Below are positions 1 to 12,400 of a stretch of DNA of 64,000 nt, piece by piece. This DNA is from an uncultured Clostridia bacterium. Lineage in GTDB: Bacteria; Bacillota; Clostridia; Christensenellales; UBA1242. The notes under the pieces were generated by a model. It made no database searches. It worked only from the letters and a program-made list of their open reading frames with translations, and was not told the origin of the DNA. The position numbers and the translations under genes are program-made. The stretch is taken from assembly GCA_944381185.1 (NCBI GenBank), contig CALWKE010000002.1, positions 281,731 through 345,730 on the forward strand, written 5' to 3'. How positions within the stretch are numbered: position 1 is the stretch's first letter; each line of letters opens with the position of its first letter.

Positions 1-347
1 GTAAAAATATCAAACGATGCTTTATCATTGTTTATAACAGGATACTTTTTTATTGCATTATTTTTATTTAATCCAACATAAATGCCACCAGTAAAAATTA
101 ATGAAACATCACTTTTAGCGATTTCATTATAAAATTCAATAAATTTTTCTGTTGGATTACCAAAATTATCAAATAAAAATTTATCAGTTAAATTATAAAA
201 ATAGAAATGATTTTTTAATTTTAAATCATTAAAAATACATTCTTTAAAAACCAAATTTAATTTAATGTCTTTATTTTTTATTATATTTTTATTGTCTAAA
301 ATATCATTGAGCAAATTGTAATAAGATGAAAAGTTATTATTATCCAT
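1..347 (-). CDS. Divergent Old Yellow Enzyme-like NADH:flavin oxidoreductase, 5' part only
   Basis: The reading frame is open from the ATG at 347 to the left edge (115 codons), so the C-terminal part lies outside the window. Residues about 32–95 follow the N-terminal strand/helix order of the Old Yellow Enzyme TIM barrel: FKECIFNDLKLKN, then GNPTEKFIEFYNEIAK, then VSLIFTGGIYVG. In typical members this is the FMN-binding barrel that reduces enones or related substrates with NAD(P)H. The usual segment after LKN (R-I-V-M-x-P-M plus a Thr or Cys) is replaced here by HFYFYNLTDK, so normal flavin chemistry is doubtful. The start is uncertain: no Shine-Dalgarno is visible, about 30 residues precede the usual start of the fold, and a TATAAT lies only a few bases upstream of the ATG. 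The gene follows the terminator of the 11,382-aa gene. Family assignment is from motif pattern only. Confidence 0.5.
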   Translation of the reverse strand, partial: MDNNNFSSYYNLLNDILDNKNIIKNKDIKLNLVFKECIFNDLKLKNHFYFYNLTDKFLFDNFGNPTEKFIEFYNEIAKSDVSLIFTGGIYVGLNKNNAIKKYPVINNDKASFDIF

Positions 348-406
348 AATGAAATTATAGTCAAAATAAATTTCATTAAACAAATAATCAAAATTTAAAT
401 AAAAAT

Positions 407-432
407 AAAAAGGAGAACTATGTCTCCTTTTT
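407..432 (-). terminator. Intrinsic terminator of the 11,382-aa gene
   Basis: A perfect 10-bp stem, AAAAAGGAGA (407–416) with TCTCCTTTTT (423–432), has a 6-nt loop and on the minus strand is followed by a T-rich run interrupted by single A's. The stem overlaps the stop codon of the giant gene (431–433). Confidence 0.85.
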
Positions 433-3400
433 ATTTTCCAAATATTGATGAAATTGAAACTACTGATTGCTCAAATACTGTTATTTGACCATTTTCATTT
501 TTAGCATAATCAACTTTAACAATATTATTTGAAACTTTATTGAATATCTTGCCATCATCATTTAAATAAATAGCAATAATATAATGAGTTTCAACTGCAG
601 TTGTTTCAGGGTCAGGAAGCGACAATGTTGAAATGTAATCTGGTTGAATTACGTTTGTTCTGTTAATTGCCTCTTCTATTGAATAATTACCACTTGCAAG
701 ATTAAACTCAAAAGTGTTATTACCCGTCACACCCTTTTGTCTATAGTAATAGAGTGTCAATTCAAGAGCTTCTTCAAATGTTAAATTATCGTAAACATTT
801 GTCATGTCATTATAAACAATTTCCGCTCCATTATTATAATATTCAGCAAATATTTCTAACTCTTCTGCAGAAACTTCAACAAACCTTATGTTGTTTGTAT
901 TTAATTCAGATTTATCAATATAGTTGAAGTATATTGAATTCATTTTTTCAATATCAAATGATATTTGACCAACACCATTGACTTGCTGTGCAATAATTGA
1001 AGAAATGGTAAATCCGAAATTATTTGAAAGTGTAGTAACGTCGAAGTTAAATATGCCTGAATCGGTAGAATAATTAATCATGAGCACGTTTGCTGAAATA
1101 ACAGCAATGTTGTCATTTGCATCAATATAATAAGCAAGAATATAATAGTCTGTATTAACCAACAAGTTGTTAAATGCGATAGTTTGAGCAGATTTAGAAG
1201 CAATCATATTTGATGAATAATTTTCTGAACTAGCAAGTGCATTTTTAAGTGCCGTGTTAATATTCATAAATCCATTTGCAACATAATCTGTAAGCGTCTT
1301 AAATTGTGAACCATTAAACACTACGAAATGCAAGTTATAATCATCAATATTATAATTAATACCTGTCAAGTAATCGTATTTAGTTGTAAACATTGAATTA
1401 ATATCTAACGTGAAATTAAATGTAGTTTCAGTTATGTTAGAAACGCTATCTGACGAAATGCTTTCTGTAAACATCAAGTCACGAATATAAATGATTGTCC
1501 TTGAATGGTTAGAATTATTTATATATGCGTAGTTTGATGTTACTTTAACAATTCTATCACCTGACTTATAGAACGCAATTATATAAGTATTTGAAGTTAC
1601 TGTATAAGTTGTTTCACTAGAATATGTTAAATCAGGATTATCTTCAAATAATTTTTCAAGAGCTTGTTCTTTTGTCATTGATGAGAAGTTTGTAAAGTAA
1701 TTGTTAAGCATTTGGGCATTTAAAAGCACAAATAACATATCATTTCTGTTATAAATAGCACCAGTTTCATCAGTATAGTTAGTGTTCATTTGATTAATAT
1801 TAATGCTTACTAATGTTTCACTTTCAGTTGTAGTTGTGTAAACTGAAACTGAAGAAGTTGTAAATGAAACACTATTGCTTGTTGGATAGTAGTTAAGCTT
1901 ATTTGAAGTGTTTGACATATATGTGTCACAAACTGTCACTATTGAAGAACTTGAACCATGTCTGTAATAGAACATAAATACATACGATTCTCCAACCATA
2001 TTCAATATATATGAACCAGCAGTTGCTGTTTGCTCAAGGTTAACAACTTCAATGTCTTTATAAGTTTGAAGCACTGTTTCAAGAGCAGTTGCAATTGAAG
2101 AACCAGTCGATCTTGCATATAAATATGTTTCATATTGAACAGCATTCAAAACAACTAATTGAACATAATCACCATTAACAGATGAATAATATGTTACATT
2201 GTTTCCGTCTACTTCAAAATAGTTAACAGTTGAAAGATAATCATCAACATTAATTGTCAAATTTCCATTAGATGAATCATATTCAAAGTTTTCATTTTCA
2301 TAATTTTCATCTTTAGAAATTGTAAAGCTTAACTGTGAATAAGCTTGAAGAGCATAAACGTTTTCATCAATTTTTGTTGTGGTAGAAAGAACTTCAAGTT
2401 TAAGATTATCTTTAACAACATTACCCGTTTCACCGTTAACTACTTCAGCATTAACATAGGTAATACCATTTTCTATATAATAGTTTGTTACTCTTATATA
2501 GTTGCCAGATGTTGCAAATGCTGAAATAAAGTCATAATCACCAAGTGCAGAAAGATCATCTTGTCTTAAAACTACATAGCAAATAAATTCTGAATCAGGA
2601 TACCAAGAACCAATTGATGATGATGGTAATCTTTGAAGATTTGCATATAGAAGTTTATCACCTTCTGTTTGATAATTTGTAAAGTTGTTTGCATTTGCTT
2701 CGTAACCTGCAGTCCAACCCCAAACACCATTGTTATAAATATATCCATGCTTTGATGAAGATATTGTATCATCACTATCAGCGTCATATTGATAAGATGT
2801 AGATCTCAAAACATAAACACTGTTATTTGCATACTCAACATAGTTTCCATCTACTCCACCTTGCCAAGTATAGAATATAACTCGTTTTGAATCTTCACCG
2901 TCATCAGTAATATATGAACATACTAAATGAATTTCTCTATTTATAATATTTGCTGGGTCATCAACTGCAATAGGTTGTGTTGTATATCCTCCATCTTCAT
3001 CAAATATAACTTCAAACCAACCAACTTTTCTAATGTTTGAACCGCTTAAAATGTTATCCCATTCATTAGCAATTTCACTAATTGGTGTTCCATATTCATG
3101 AATTTCATGGCTATAAATATTGCTATCACTATCAATATTTATCTTTCCATCAGATGAAATATTGATGTAAATATTTGTTTCATATTCTTGAATTGCATAT
3201 TCGAATGAAACTGAAATATTTGTTTTAACATTGCCAATAGTTAAAACTGAATAGAACACATCACCAGGCCAACCTTCCCATTGAACTGTTTCATTAATCA
3301 TATCTGGATCAAATACAACAGGATTTGTGTTATATCCATAACTTGTTAAAGTAATAGAATCAAACACATAATTAATGTTCATTGAAGGAATTTCATTTGA

Positions 3401-6400
3401 ATATATTGTTTCAATTACTGCTCCAGTCTCTGCATCAATAATTTGAACTGATGAAATAAGCAAACTTCTTGAACTTGACTGATAATCAATGTTAAATACT
3501 GCATAATATCTTCTTCCATCAGAAGTTGAAGTGTATTCAAGATTGATTTTAGATAGATAATATCCACTGGTTTTAGGAACGATTACAATATGTTCATCTG
3601 AATAGAAGTCAATAGTTTGACTTTGAGATTGAGCAAATGTAGTTGAGTTCAATAAGTTAATTAACTTGTAATAACCAGTATTAATATTTATATTATCTTC
3701 AGCATTTTCAGCTGTAACAGTGTATCTGTTAATTTCATATCCAGCAAATAAAGTAATAACATTATTATCATTGGTCTCTTTAAAGTTTCTTATTTGAATG
3801 TAATCTGAACCAACTTCTTTAAAGTTATCATACAAACTATAAATATTAGAGAATTTATCGTTTCCAGAAGTGATTATCTTTTGATAGAACACTTTTTGGA
3901 ATGTTTCATAACTTAATGTTAAAGTTTGATTGCAAATTCCAATTCCACCAGTATAAGTTACTACAGCAACATTATTTGGATCGGTTTTATTAGTATTCGT
4001 GTTAAGCGAAGTGAGTTTATAACCTGTTAAGTAAATCATTAATTCACTTAATGAATATCTATTTCCACCATAAGACCTTGTTGTTAATGCCTCACTAAAT
4101 AATGAGTCAAATTTAATTGTAAATGTTAAATAATTTGTTGCATTAGTTGTATAAGCAATAATTGTATCTGGTCTCAAATTATAAGTTTGGTCAAGAACTG
4201 TTTGATATCCAGCATCGGCAGAACCATAGTTATAAATTCCATTTCCAAAGTTATTCAAACTTATGTTGATGTTATATTCAATAGCTTCCCAGCCAAGATA
4301 AACTATTACATAATGAGAAGTTTCTCTGTCACCAAATCTTTCTTGGTCACCAACTGATGAAAAGTTATTGTTAATTGAAGATGTGTATAAGTGAACTCTG
4401 TTATTTGAGTCATTAACATTGCCAAAACTCAATGGAACATTTGTTTTACCTAGATACCTTCTTTGTAGACTTGTAAAGTAATTATAGTTAAAGAATGTAA
4501 ATCCTTGGTATTCATAACCAACTCTAACATAGTTAATATCAATTGTTGTATCAAATTCAACTTGTGAAATTGAAGATTTTAACTTGTTATATTGGTAAAT
4601 ATAAAACTCATCTTGTTCAGACTCGGTTGGATTTGAAGCAACATTGAACACACCTGATGAACCATTGTTAGGGTTAAGAATATAATCAATTGTGTAAATA
4701 TTAGCCTGCCATCCAGCATAGAGAGTTAAAATAACATCGTCTTCAGTAATAAGCCCTTCACTTGTAAGTTTATCAATTGTCTCAATTTTTAATTGAACAG
4801 AACCAACATGATATGCATCAATAAACTTAAATTCTTCCGTGGTTTCAGGGTCAAAGTACCAACCCGTCCAAGTATAACCATATCTGTCAACGGTTAAGTT
4901 ATTTTGAGAATCTTCATCATAAGAGAGATATGTGTAAGGAGTTCCTACAGTGATTCGAAGTTCTCCCCATTCCTCTTGATATTCTTCAAATTCTGTTGAC
5001 CAGTTATTATTTGAGAAATAACCTTGTGAAGAACCAATCTTACCTGAACTTTCTGAATCAACATCATTTAAGTCAAATTGAATTGTAAATGTCTTTGGCT
5101 TCCAAACAGCATACATTGTTACATAAGGTGTATCGTTTTCTTCACCAAGTTTTTCAAAATTGTTTTCGCTAATTTCAGCAGATTTGTATAAATAATAATT
5201 GCCATTATAGTAAATTAAATTTTTACCAGTATTGTCATAACTATCGGTTGAATCGTTATAAGGAACATATCCAAACCTAAATGTAGTTGAGTCATTTGGA
5301 ACATAAATAACAGCAAGATTACTTACAACAAAGCCACTTGAATTTTCTGTTGGGAAATCAATTTCATAATTTGTAAATGTCCAACCAACAAAGTCATAAC
5401 CAGCAATTGCAAGTCTTTGAGCAGTGTAAGTTTGGTCAAATACAAGTTCAGTTATAACTAAATCAACGCCATCAAGCGAAACTTCTGGAGATTCATACTT
5501 AATTTTATATGTATTTGCCTTCCAGTTTGCATAAAGCGTAATTTCTCTTGTGCTTTCATTAATAACAACATTTCTATGAAGGTCAGCATCTAGAACAAGT
5601 TTATCACCACCACTGCTAATAACTTCAATTGTGTCGTCACCAGATGCTAAATTATGCCAACCTGTAAATTTATAACCAATTCTATCAATAAGAACTTGAT
5701 TAGAATTTACCCAATCGTCTGTATCAAATGTTACATAACAATCAATCAAATTGCTTGGCTCGTTATAAACTCCATTATTTGCAAAGTATGCGTATGTTGT
5801 TCCATTTTGTCTTGAAGCATCATTATTTTCAAAAATAACTTTATACTTAATTGGAATGTAATATGCATAAATGTAGATATGATGTTCATAACCAGCATCA
5901 TCATCGCCCAATTCTTCAATTATAGTTGAAGAATTATCATTTGGATTAGTTGCATATAAGTAGATAAGACTAGGGTCTGTTGTGCTTTGACTTAAGTAAT
6001 TATAATTGAATAAATAACCATAATTCTCTAAAATATACAACTCATTTTGATTGAATACTTCATCATTTGAACCAACAATCCAACCAATAAAGTCATATCC
6101 AGTTCTAGAGATTGTTCCTGAAAAATCAATAACTGAACCAAGTGTTATTTTTTCACTAAATTCAAATTCACCAAATGCATTAGTTGAACCATGTCCTTTG
6201 CTTGCATCATATAAGTTAACATTAATGGTATATTCATTTGCTGTCCAATGTGCCCAAAGTTCAATTGAATCATCTTCACCATAAGTGTTAATTATATCTA
6301 CACCTGAAATAGTTTCAGGAAGTTCTTGTATTGACTTAAATAAATTAATATCAAATACAACTTCACTTGTTATATGAATTGCAGACTCTGTGCTATTGGT

Positions 6401-9400
6401 AAATAAGCCATTCCAAGTAAATCCATATCTATCCATAAATACTTTATCAAGATTTTTCCAATCACTACTATCAAATTCAATAGTAATTGTGTATTTACTT
6501 TCAGGTAAATTAAATTCACCATAATCATCACTATAGAATAAGGTTTCACTTGTTTTATCAATAATTTCATTATTATTGATTACTACTGTATAGGTATTTA
6601 CTCTCCAACCAGCATAAACTGTCAAGCTCTTTGTTTCGTCGTCAACATTTTGCATTGTGTCATACAAATCATTATTAAACACTGCAAGTGATGTTTCACC
6701 AACTCGATAAATCGCATTACTGCACTCGGCTGATGTGTACCAACCTGTCCAAGTGTAACCAAATTTTCCAACAACAATTTCGTCAATGGTTCCATTCATT
6801 CCACTATTATTAGTCCAAATCCAATCATCTGTATCAAACACAACACTAACAGTGTAAATATCAGAAATAACACCATCATTATATCTTCCATTTGCATAGT
6901 AGTATGCTTGAGTTGAACTTGAACCAGAATTCATGTTAAGTTGAACAGAATAATTAATTGGTGACCACAAAGCATAAAGATTAATAGCATTAGGTCTTGG
7001 GTCTTCTTCTTCGTTATAGTCACTTGGATATTCTTGATCTCCAAATTTTTCAAAATCTAATGCACCATTATAATTACCATAAATAAATCCTGCAACTGTA
7101 TCCATTGAATTAACATTAGATTTATCAGAAGCCGTAGTTTTATTTAAAATAATCTCTGTTTCATTAGAATTACCTGCTTTAAACACGGTAGCATTATTTA
7201 AGTTAGAACCTATTGCGTAACCATAGAATGTGTAACCTTTTCGTGATAGGTTTTGAATAAATATTGACTCTGTGTCATCAAACATAATCTCATAGGTTGT
7301 ATTAGTAAATTTAGAAGATATTGTTGAACCAAGAGAACCTGCAATAGCACTATCATTTGAAATAATATCATAATTAGATTCGGTTGCATCGTTATAGATA
7401 AAGTTGATTTTATATACATTGTTATTCCAAATTGCATATATCTTTAATTTCCAACCAGTTGGAGTTTCTTCTGCAACTTGTTCTATATATTCAATATTAT
7501 TTAATCTACTATATCTATCTTCATTTGTTAATCCAGTCATTCCACCAACTTGCATAAGTTTATCATATAACATTAATGATGAGTTATAGTCAGGGTCTTT
7601 ATATGAAATTAATGACCAACCAGCAAATCTGTAACCATATCTATCAATAATAATATCATCTAAACAATAGTCGTTAGTTGTTCCGTCAGGATTCTTTGTA
7701 TAGAAATTGCTTGAATCAAATTTAATGTAAACACTTTGATTATATGTTGAAGATAATGAACCAAATTCATCAACAAAATATGCATTTGTTGAACCATTGT
7801 TGTTCTTCAAATCGTTATTGATAAATTCAATTTGATATTCAATACTGTTCCAAACGGCAACTAAAACAATATTGTGTTCAGTTTCATTGTCGCCCAGAAC
7901 TTCTACATCACAATCATTATCATTAACATACCTAGAATAAAGCATCAAGTTACCATCAAAGTAAATTAAACTATTATCAAGTCTTATGCGATAATCATCA
8001 CCTTCATCAACTCTGAATGAAACATCAAATGAACCTTCAGTAATCATTTTTGAAGATAATGCCCAACCAACAAAGTCATAACCAATTCTTTCAGCCATTG
8101 GCTTATAAGCTTCTGTGTTTATATCGCTATCAAATGTTAAGTTTGTCGCATATCCTGATGTAGTGATTTCAGCTTTTGATGTTCCTGTTTGTAAATTCAA
8201 ACCATCAACATCATTTAAGTCATAAGTAATGTTATAAGTATTGGCTTGCCAACCTGCATAAACATTGAATTTCCTAAACATATCAGCAGATTCATTTTCA
8301 ATGTCTGTATTATATTGAAGAGCAATTTGATAAGCTGTATAGTCAAATGGTCTAATGTTATATTGCACACCTTCTTGAATATCTGAATATTTATGTGCTT
8401 GAACAAGTCCATTTGTTGAAAATTCGCTAATGTTTGCATTTTCAGCTAAATACCAACCCGTCCAAGTATAACCAATTCTGTCAATAAGCAAGTTATAAAG
8501 TGTGTAATCTGTTTCAACTATATCCCCAGCTATATCATAAACAATATAATCTTGAGAATCGAACAGAACAGAAACTTGATAGAATGGGTCGAAATTATCT
8601 TTAGATTTTGAATATTCACCAGAACCAGCTTCTGTCATAAGCGCTTCAGTTGAACCATAAAGACCATCATTTCCTCCAGGTATATTGCTTCTTTCCACAA
8701 TGTCTTTATAGTGAAGATTAACTGTGTAAGTATTCTGTTTCCAACCAGCATAAAGAGTGATTGTTCCAGTTACTCCTTGTTTTTCCTCTTCTGTTAAATA
8801 TCCACCAACTTCAGTGCACAAACTTCCTTCACTTGAATCAAAGGTTGATGCATCAAGTTTAAATTCATCATCAACATTATTAATTGCATCATATACCAAT
8901 GAAGGAATATAATTTCCATCTTGGTCCATTCCAGTATTCATGGTTCTTGTTGTATACCAACCCATGAAGGTATAACCAATTCTCGATGTTGAAATATATT
9001 GAAGAACATCAACAATTTTTTCAAGTTCATCATTAAGCATATACCATTCATCTGTGTCAAATTGAATATATACTGTAACATTTGAAATGTCATCAATTGG
9101 AGATGGTGAAGCATACTCAAGTTCAGTTGCTTCTGTTGAATTATTAATATATGCAGCAAGATTTTCTTCAATCCATCTATAAGAATTGTTGAAGTTAAAT
9201 TGAACTTCATATGTTCTAACTGTCCAATTAGCATAAAGAACAATAACATGTTCATTTGATGCTTCTGCATCACCAAGAACTTCAGATGAGTAGTTATCAG
9301 AACCAGTGTTGAAATAATATAAATATCCAGCTTCTGATTCCATACTGCTTGGATTATCAGTATTGGTTGCATATTCCATATTAAGAACTAGATAGTTGAT

Positions 9401-12400
9401 AAGCAATTCTGTTGCATCATTATAATTTTCTTGAAGAATTGATGCTGTAGGATTCAATGACCAGCCATTAAATATGTAACCTGTTCTTCTTAAATTCAAG
9501 AAGTTAGTTAAACTTGATGTATTTTCATTATCAAATACAATTGATACAATATTAGGATAAGATGAAATAGTTTGTGTTGGGCTTGCAGTGCTAGAACCTA
9601 ACTTGTTATTTGAGGTTCCAAGGTTTCTATTATCAGAATTTAAGTACAATAAGTTCGAACCATTATCTGAATAGTCATAAACAATTGAATATGTATTTGC
9701 TTGCCAACCAGCATAAAGCGTTATATTTGTGTTAACTGTATCTGATTCATATCCATACTTACTGAATATATCAATGAAGAATGTATCATCAAATACTTCA
9801 GGATACCTTGCAGGGTCAGAATTTCCAGCAATTATTAGATGTGGAGTATCTATCAAATCTGCATCGGTATACCAACCTAACCATTTATAACCAAACCTAT
9901 CAGTTAAAATATCTTCAATAGAATAACCAAGTTCACTAGCAAACCAATCATCTTCATCAAATTTAACACTGATTGTTGTAAATGGAGTGTTATCATCATA
10001 CAAACCATCTTTACCTTTATAGTAAGGTGTTGTTGATGTTCCAGCCTTTTTATTTGTGTCGAATGTAATTGTGTATGTTATTTGTTCCCAAACAGCATAA
10101 ACAACAACGTAATGAACAAATACCATATTTTCACTATAATCATTAAGCCCTTCATGGTCACCAAATGTTTCTTGAAGTGTGCATTCATAATCAGTGAACA
10201 AGTAAATGTCGCCTGAACCATCTTTTGCATGAATATAACTATCTGAAAGAATAAATGTTAAATCACCTGAAAGAAGCTCACTCTTTGTTTCATCATTTGT
10301 TCCAAACAACCAACCAACAAATGTGTAACCATTTCTCTTTAAGTTTTTAATTGAACTATATTCTTGGTCAAACACAATAGTTGTTGTGTCGTATGTTTGG
10401 TCATCAGTGAACATTGCTTCACTTGAACCAACAGCAATACCCTCCGCCGAATTAACGTCAGCATAGTCAAATTTCAAGTAATAAGTGTTAGCTTCCCAAT
10501 GAGCATAAAGTGTCATTGTTCGGTCGGTAAGATTAATACTATTAGTTGCTTCAAGTTGTTCTTTGATTGAATAATCAAATGTTGAAGCTGAACAAGTTTC
10601 GGTGTAACCCGACATATAAGTCAAATAATCTGTTCTATGACCATCTATAACCGAACCAGTAAATGAACTAAAGTCATTATTTGTAAACCAGCCAAGCCAT
10701 GTGTAGCCATATCTATCAATTAAAATGTCATACAAATAATTATCAATCTTATTTCCATTAGCATCTTCAGCATACCAATTATTAGTATCAAATACAACCT
10801 TAATTGAAATCACATTATTCAAATTACCAACTGCTGTATCATAATTTTCATATTGATAAACACCAGATTTATCAACCGAGAAATATGGAGTTGATGAACC
10901 AATACCTTTATTCGCATCAAATTGTGTAACGGTATAAACTTTATTAGTCCATTTTGCATAAAGTGTGACAACAAACTCTTTTGTTTCACGATTTTCAACC
11001 CAGTCACCACTTGAAATATTTCCATATTTATTTGATTGTTCTGTTATTGTGTGATCAAATTTTGAATAATATGAATAGTTTAGAATTGGAAGTGTTTCAG
11101 TTGTCCATCTTCCAAGAGCAACATTTTCTTCCCCGTCATATTCTTCATAGCCAGCAACAATGTCTTCATCTTCAAAATTAGGATTTGTATACCAGCCACC
11201 AAAGTAATATCCGAATTTTTGAAGCAAGATATAATAAAGTGCATCATCAATTCTTCCATTCTTTGATTCAAACCACCAATCATTATGGTCAAATGTAACA
11301 TGAGCAACATATTCAAAATTGTTGTCAATATTAAGAGTCTTAAAGTTATCTGAAAGAATAACTTGATAAGATTGAATTAAATCATCATGAATATCTTTAT
11401 TTATGTCATTTAATAATCCAATTAATTCAGGAGTTGTTTCATAAGTTGAAGTTAAATAGTTTGAAGCATCAGCTTGTGTTTTGTTATAAAGTCCAGATGT
11501 ATAGTTTGCTATAGTTGAATTATCTTCACTATAGTTAACATTAAATTCAACAATGTATTCATTAACTTCCCAAATCGCAAATACTTGAGCAGTGTGATAT
11601 TGGTCATTAGCTGGGAATTCAATTCCTGAACACTTATCTCCTGAAATAATAAAGTTAAATGACGAATCATTATCACCAAGAGTTTCAAAGTCACCAAGGT
11701 TATAATAGTTATTATCACTTTGAGAAACTGTGCTATAGATTGTGTTTGTATATAGATAACATTCATTTAGTGAGCCACTATTATCAACATCATTAATAGC
11801 AATCGTTTCAGCATTTAAGATTAATTTATCGTCAGCATTTATTGTAGCCGTTGAATTTAATCCAAATCTCCAACCAACAAATGTGTAACCAATTCTAGTT
11901 AAGTATTCTGGATAATCATATTCATGGTCAAACACAAGTGTCATTGTGAGTGGTGTTGAAAGTGAAGAACCAGCAACTGAAACATTGTTAACACTAATTG
12001 TTTCAATTGGCGATGTGGTTTTATAAGGGTCAATTCTGTTGTTATTATCAGAATTCTTTATTGAATTAACATCACTAAAGTAATATGTAAGTTTATAAGT
12101 ATTTGCTTGCCAACCAGCACTTAATGAAATTATATGCATGTCATAATGCTCTTCAAAGTCACCAAATACTTCAAAACTATTATCGTCATGCCATGTGATT
12201 CCCGTTGAACCAGTTTCACCTTCAGCCCTGTAATCATAGTCTTGACCTTCAACAACATTTTCTGGGTGGTCAAAGAATGTTAAGAACATGGTGTAATTTA
12301 ATTCTGCAAGATTTCTTGTTATATTCGATGATGCCGTTCCTGCAATTACTAAATATTTATAGAAGTTAGCCCAAGTTGAACTATCATCTAATGAAACAGT

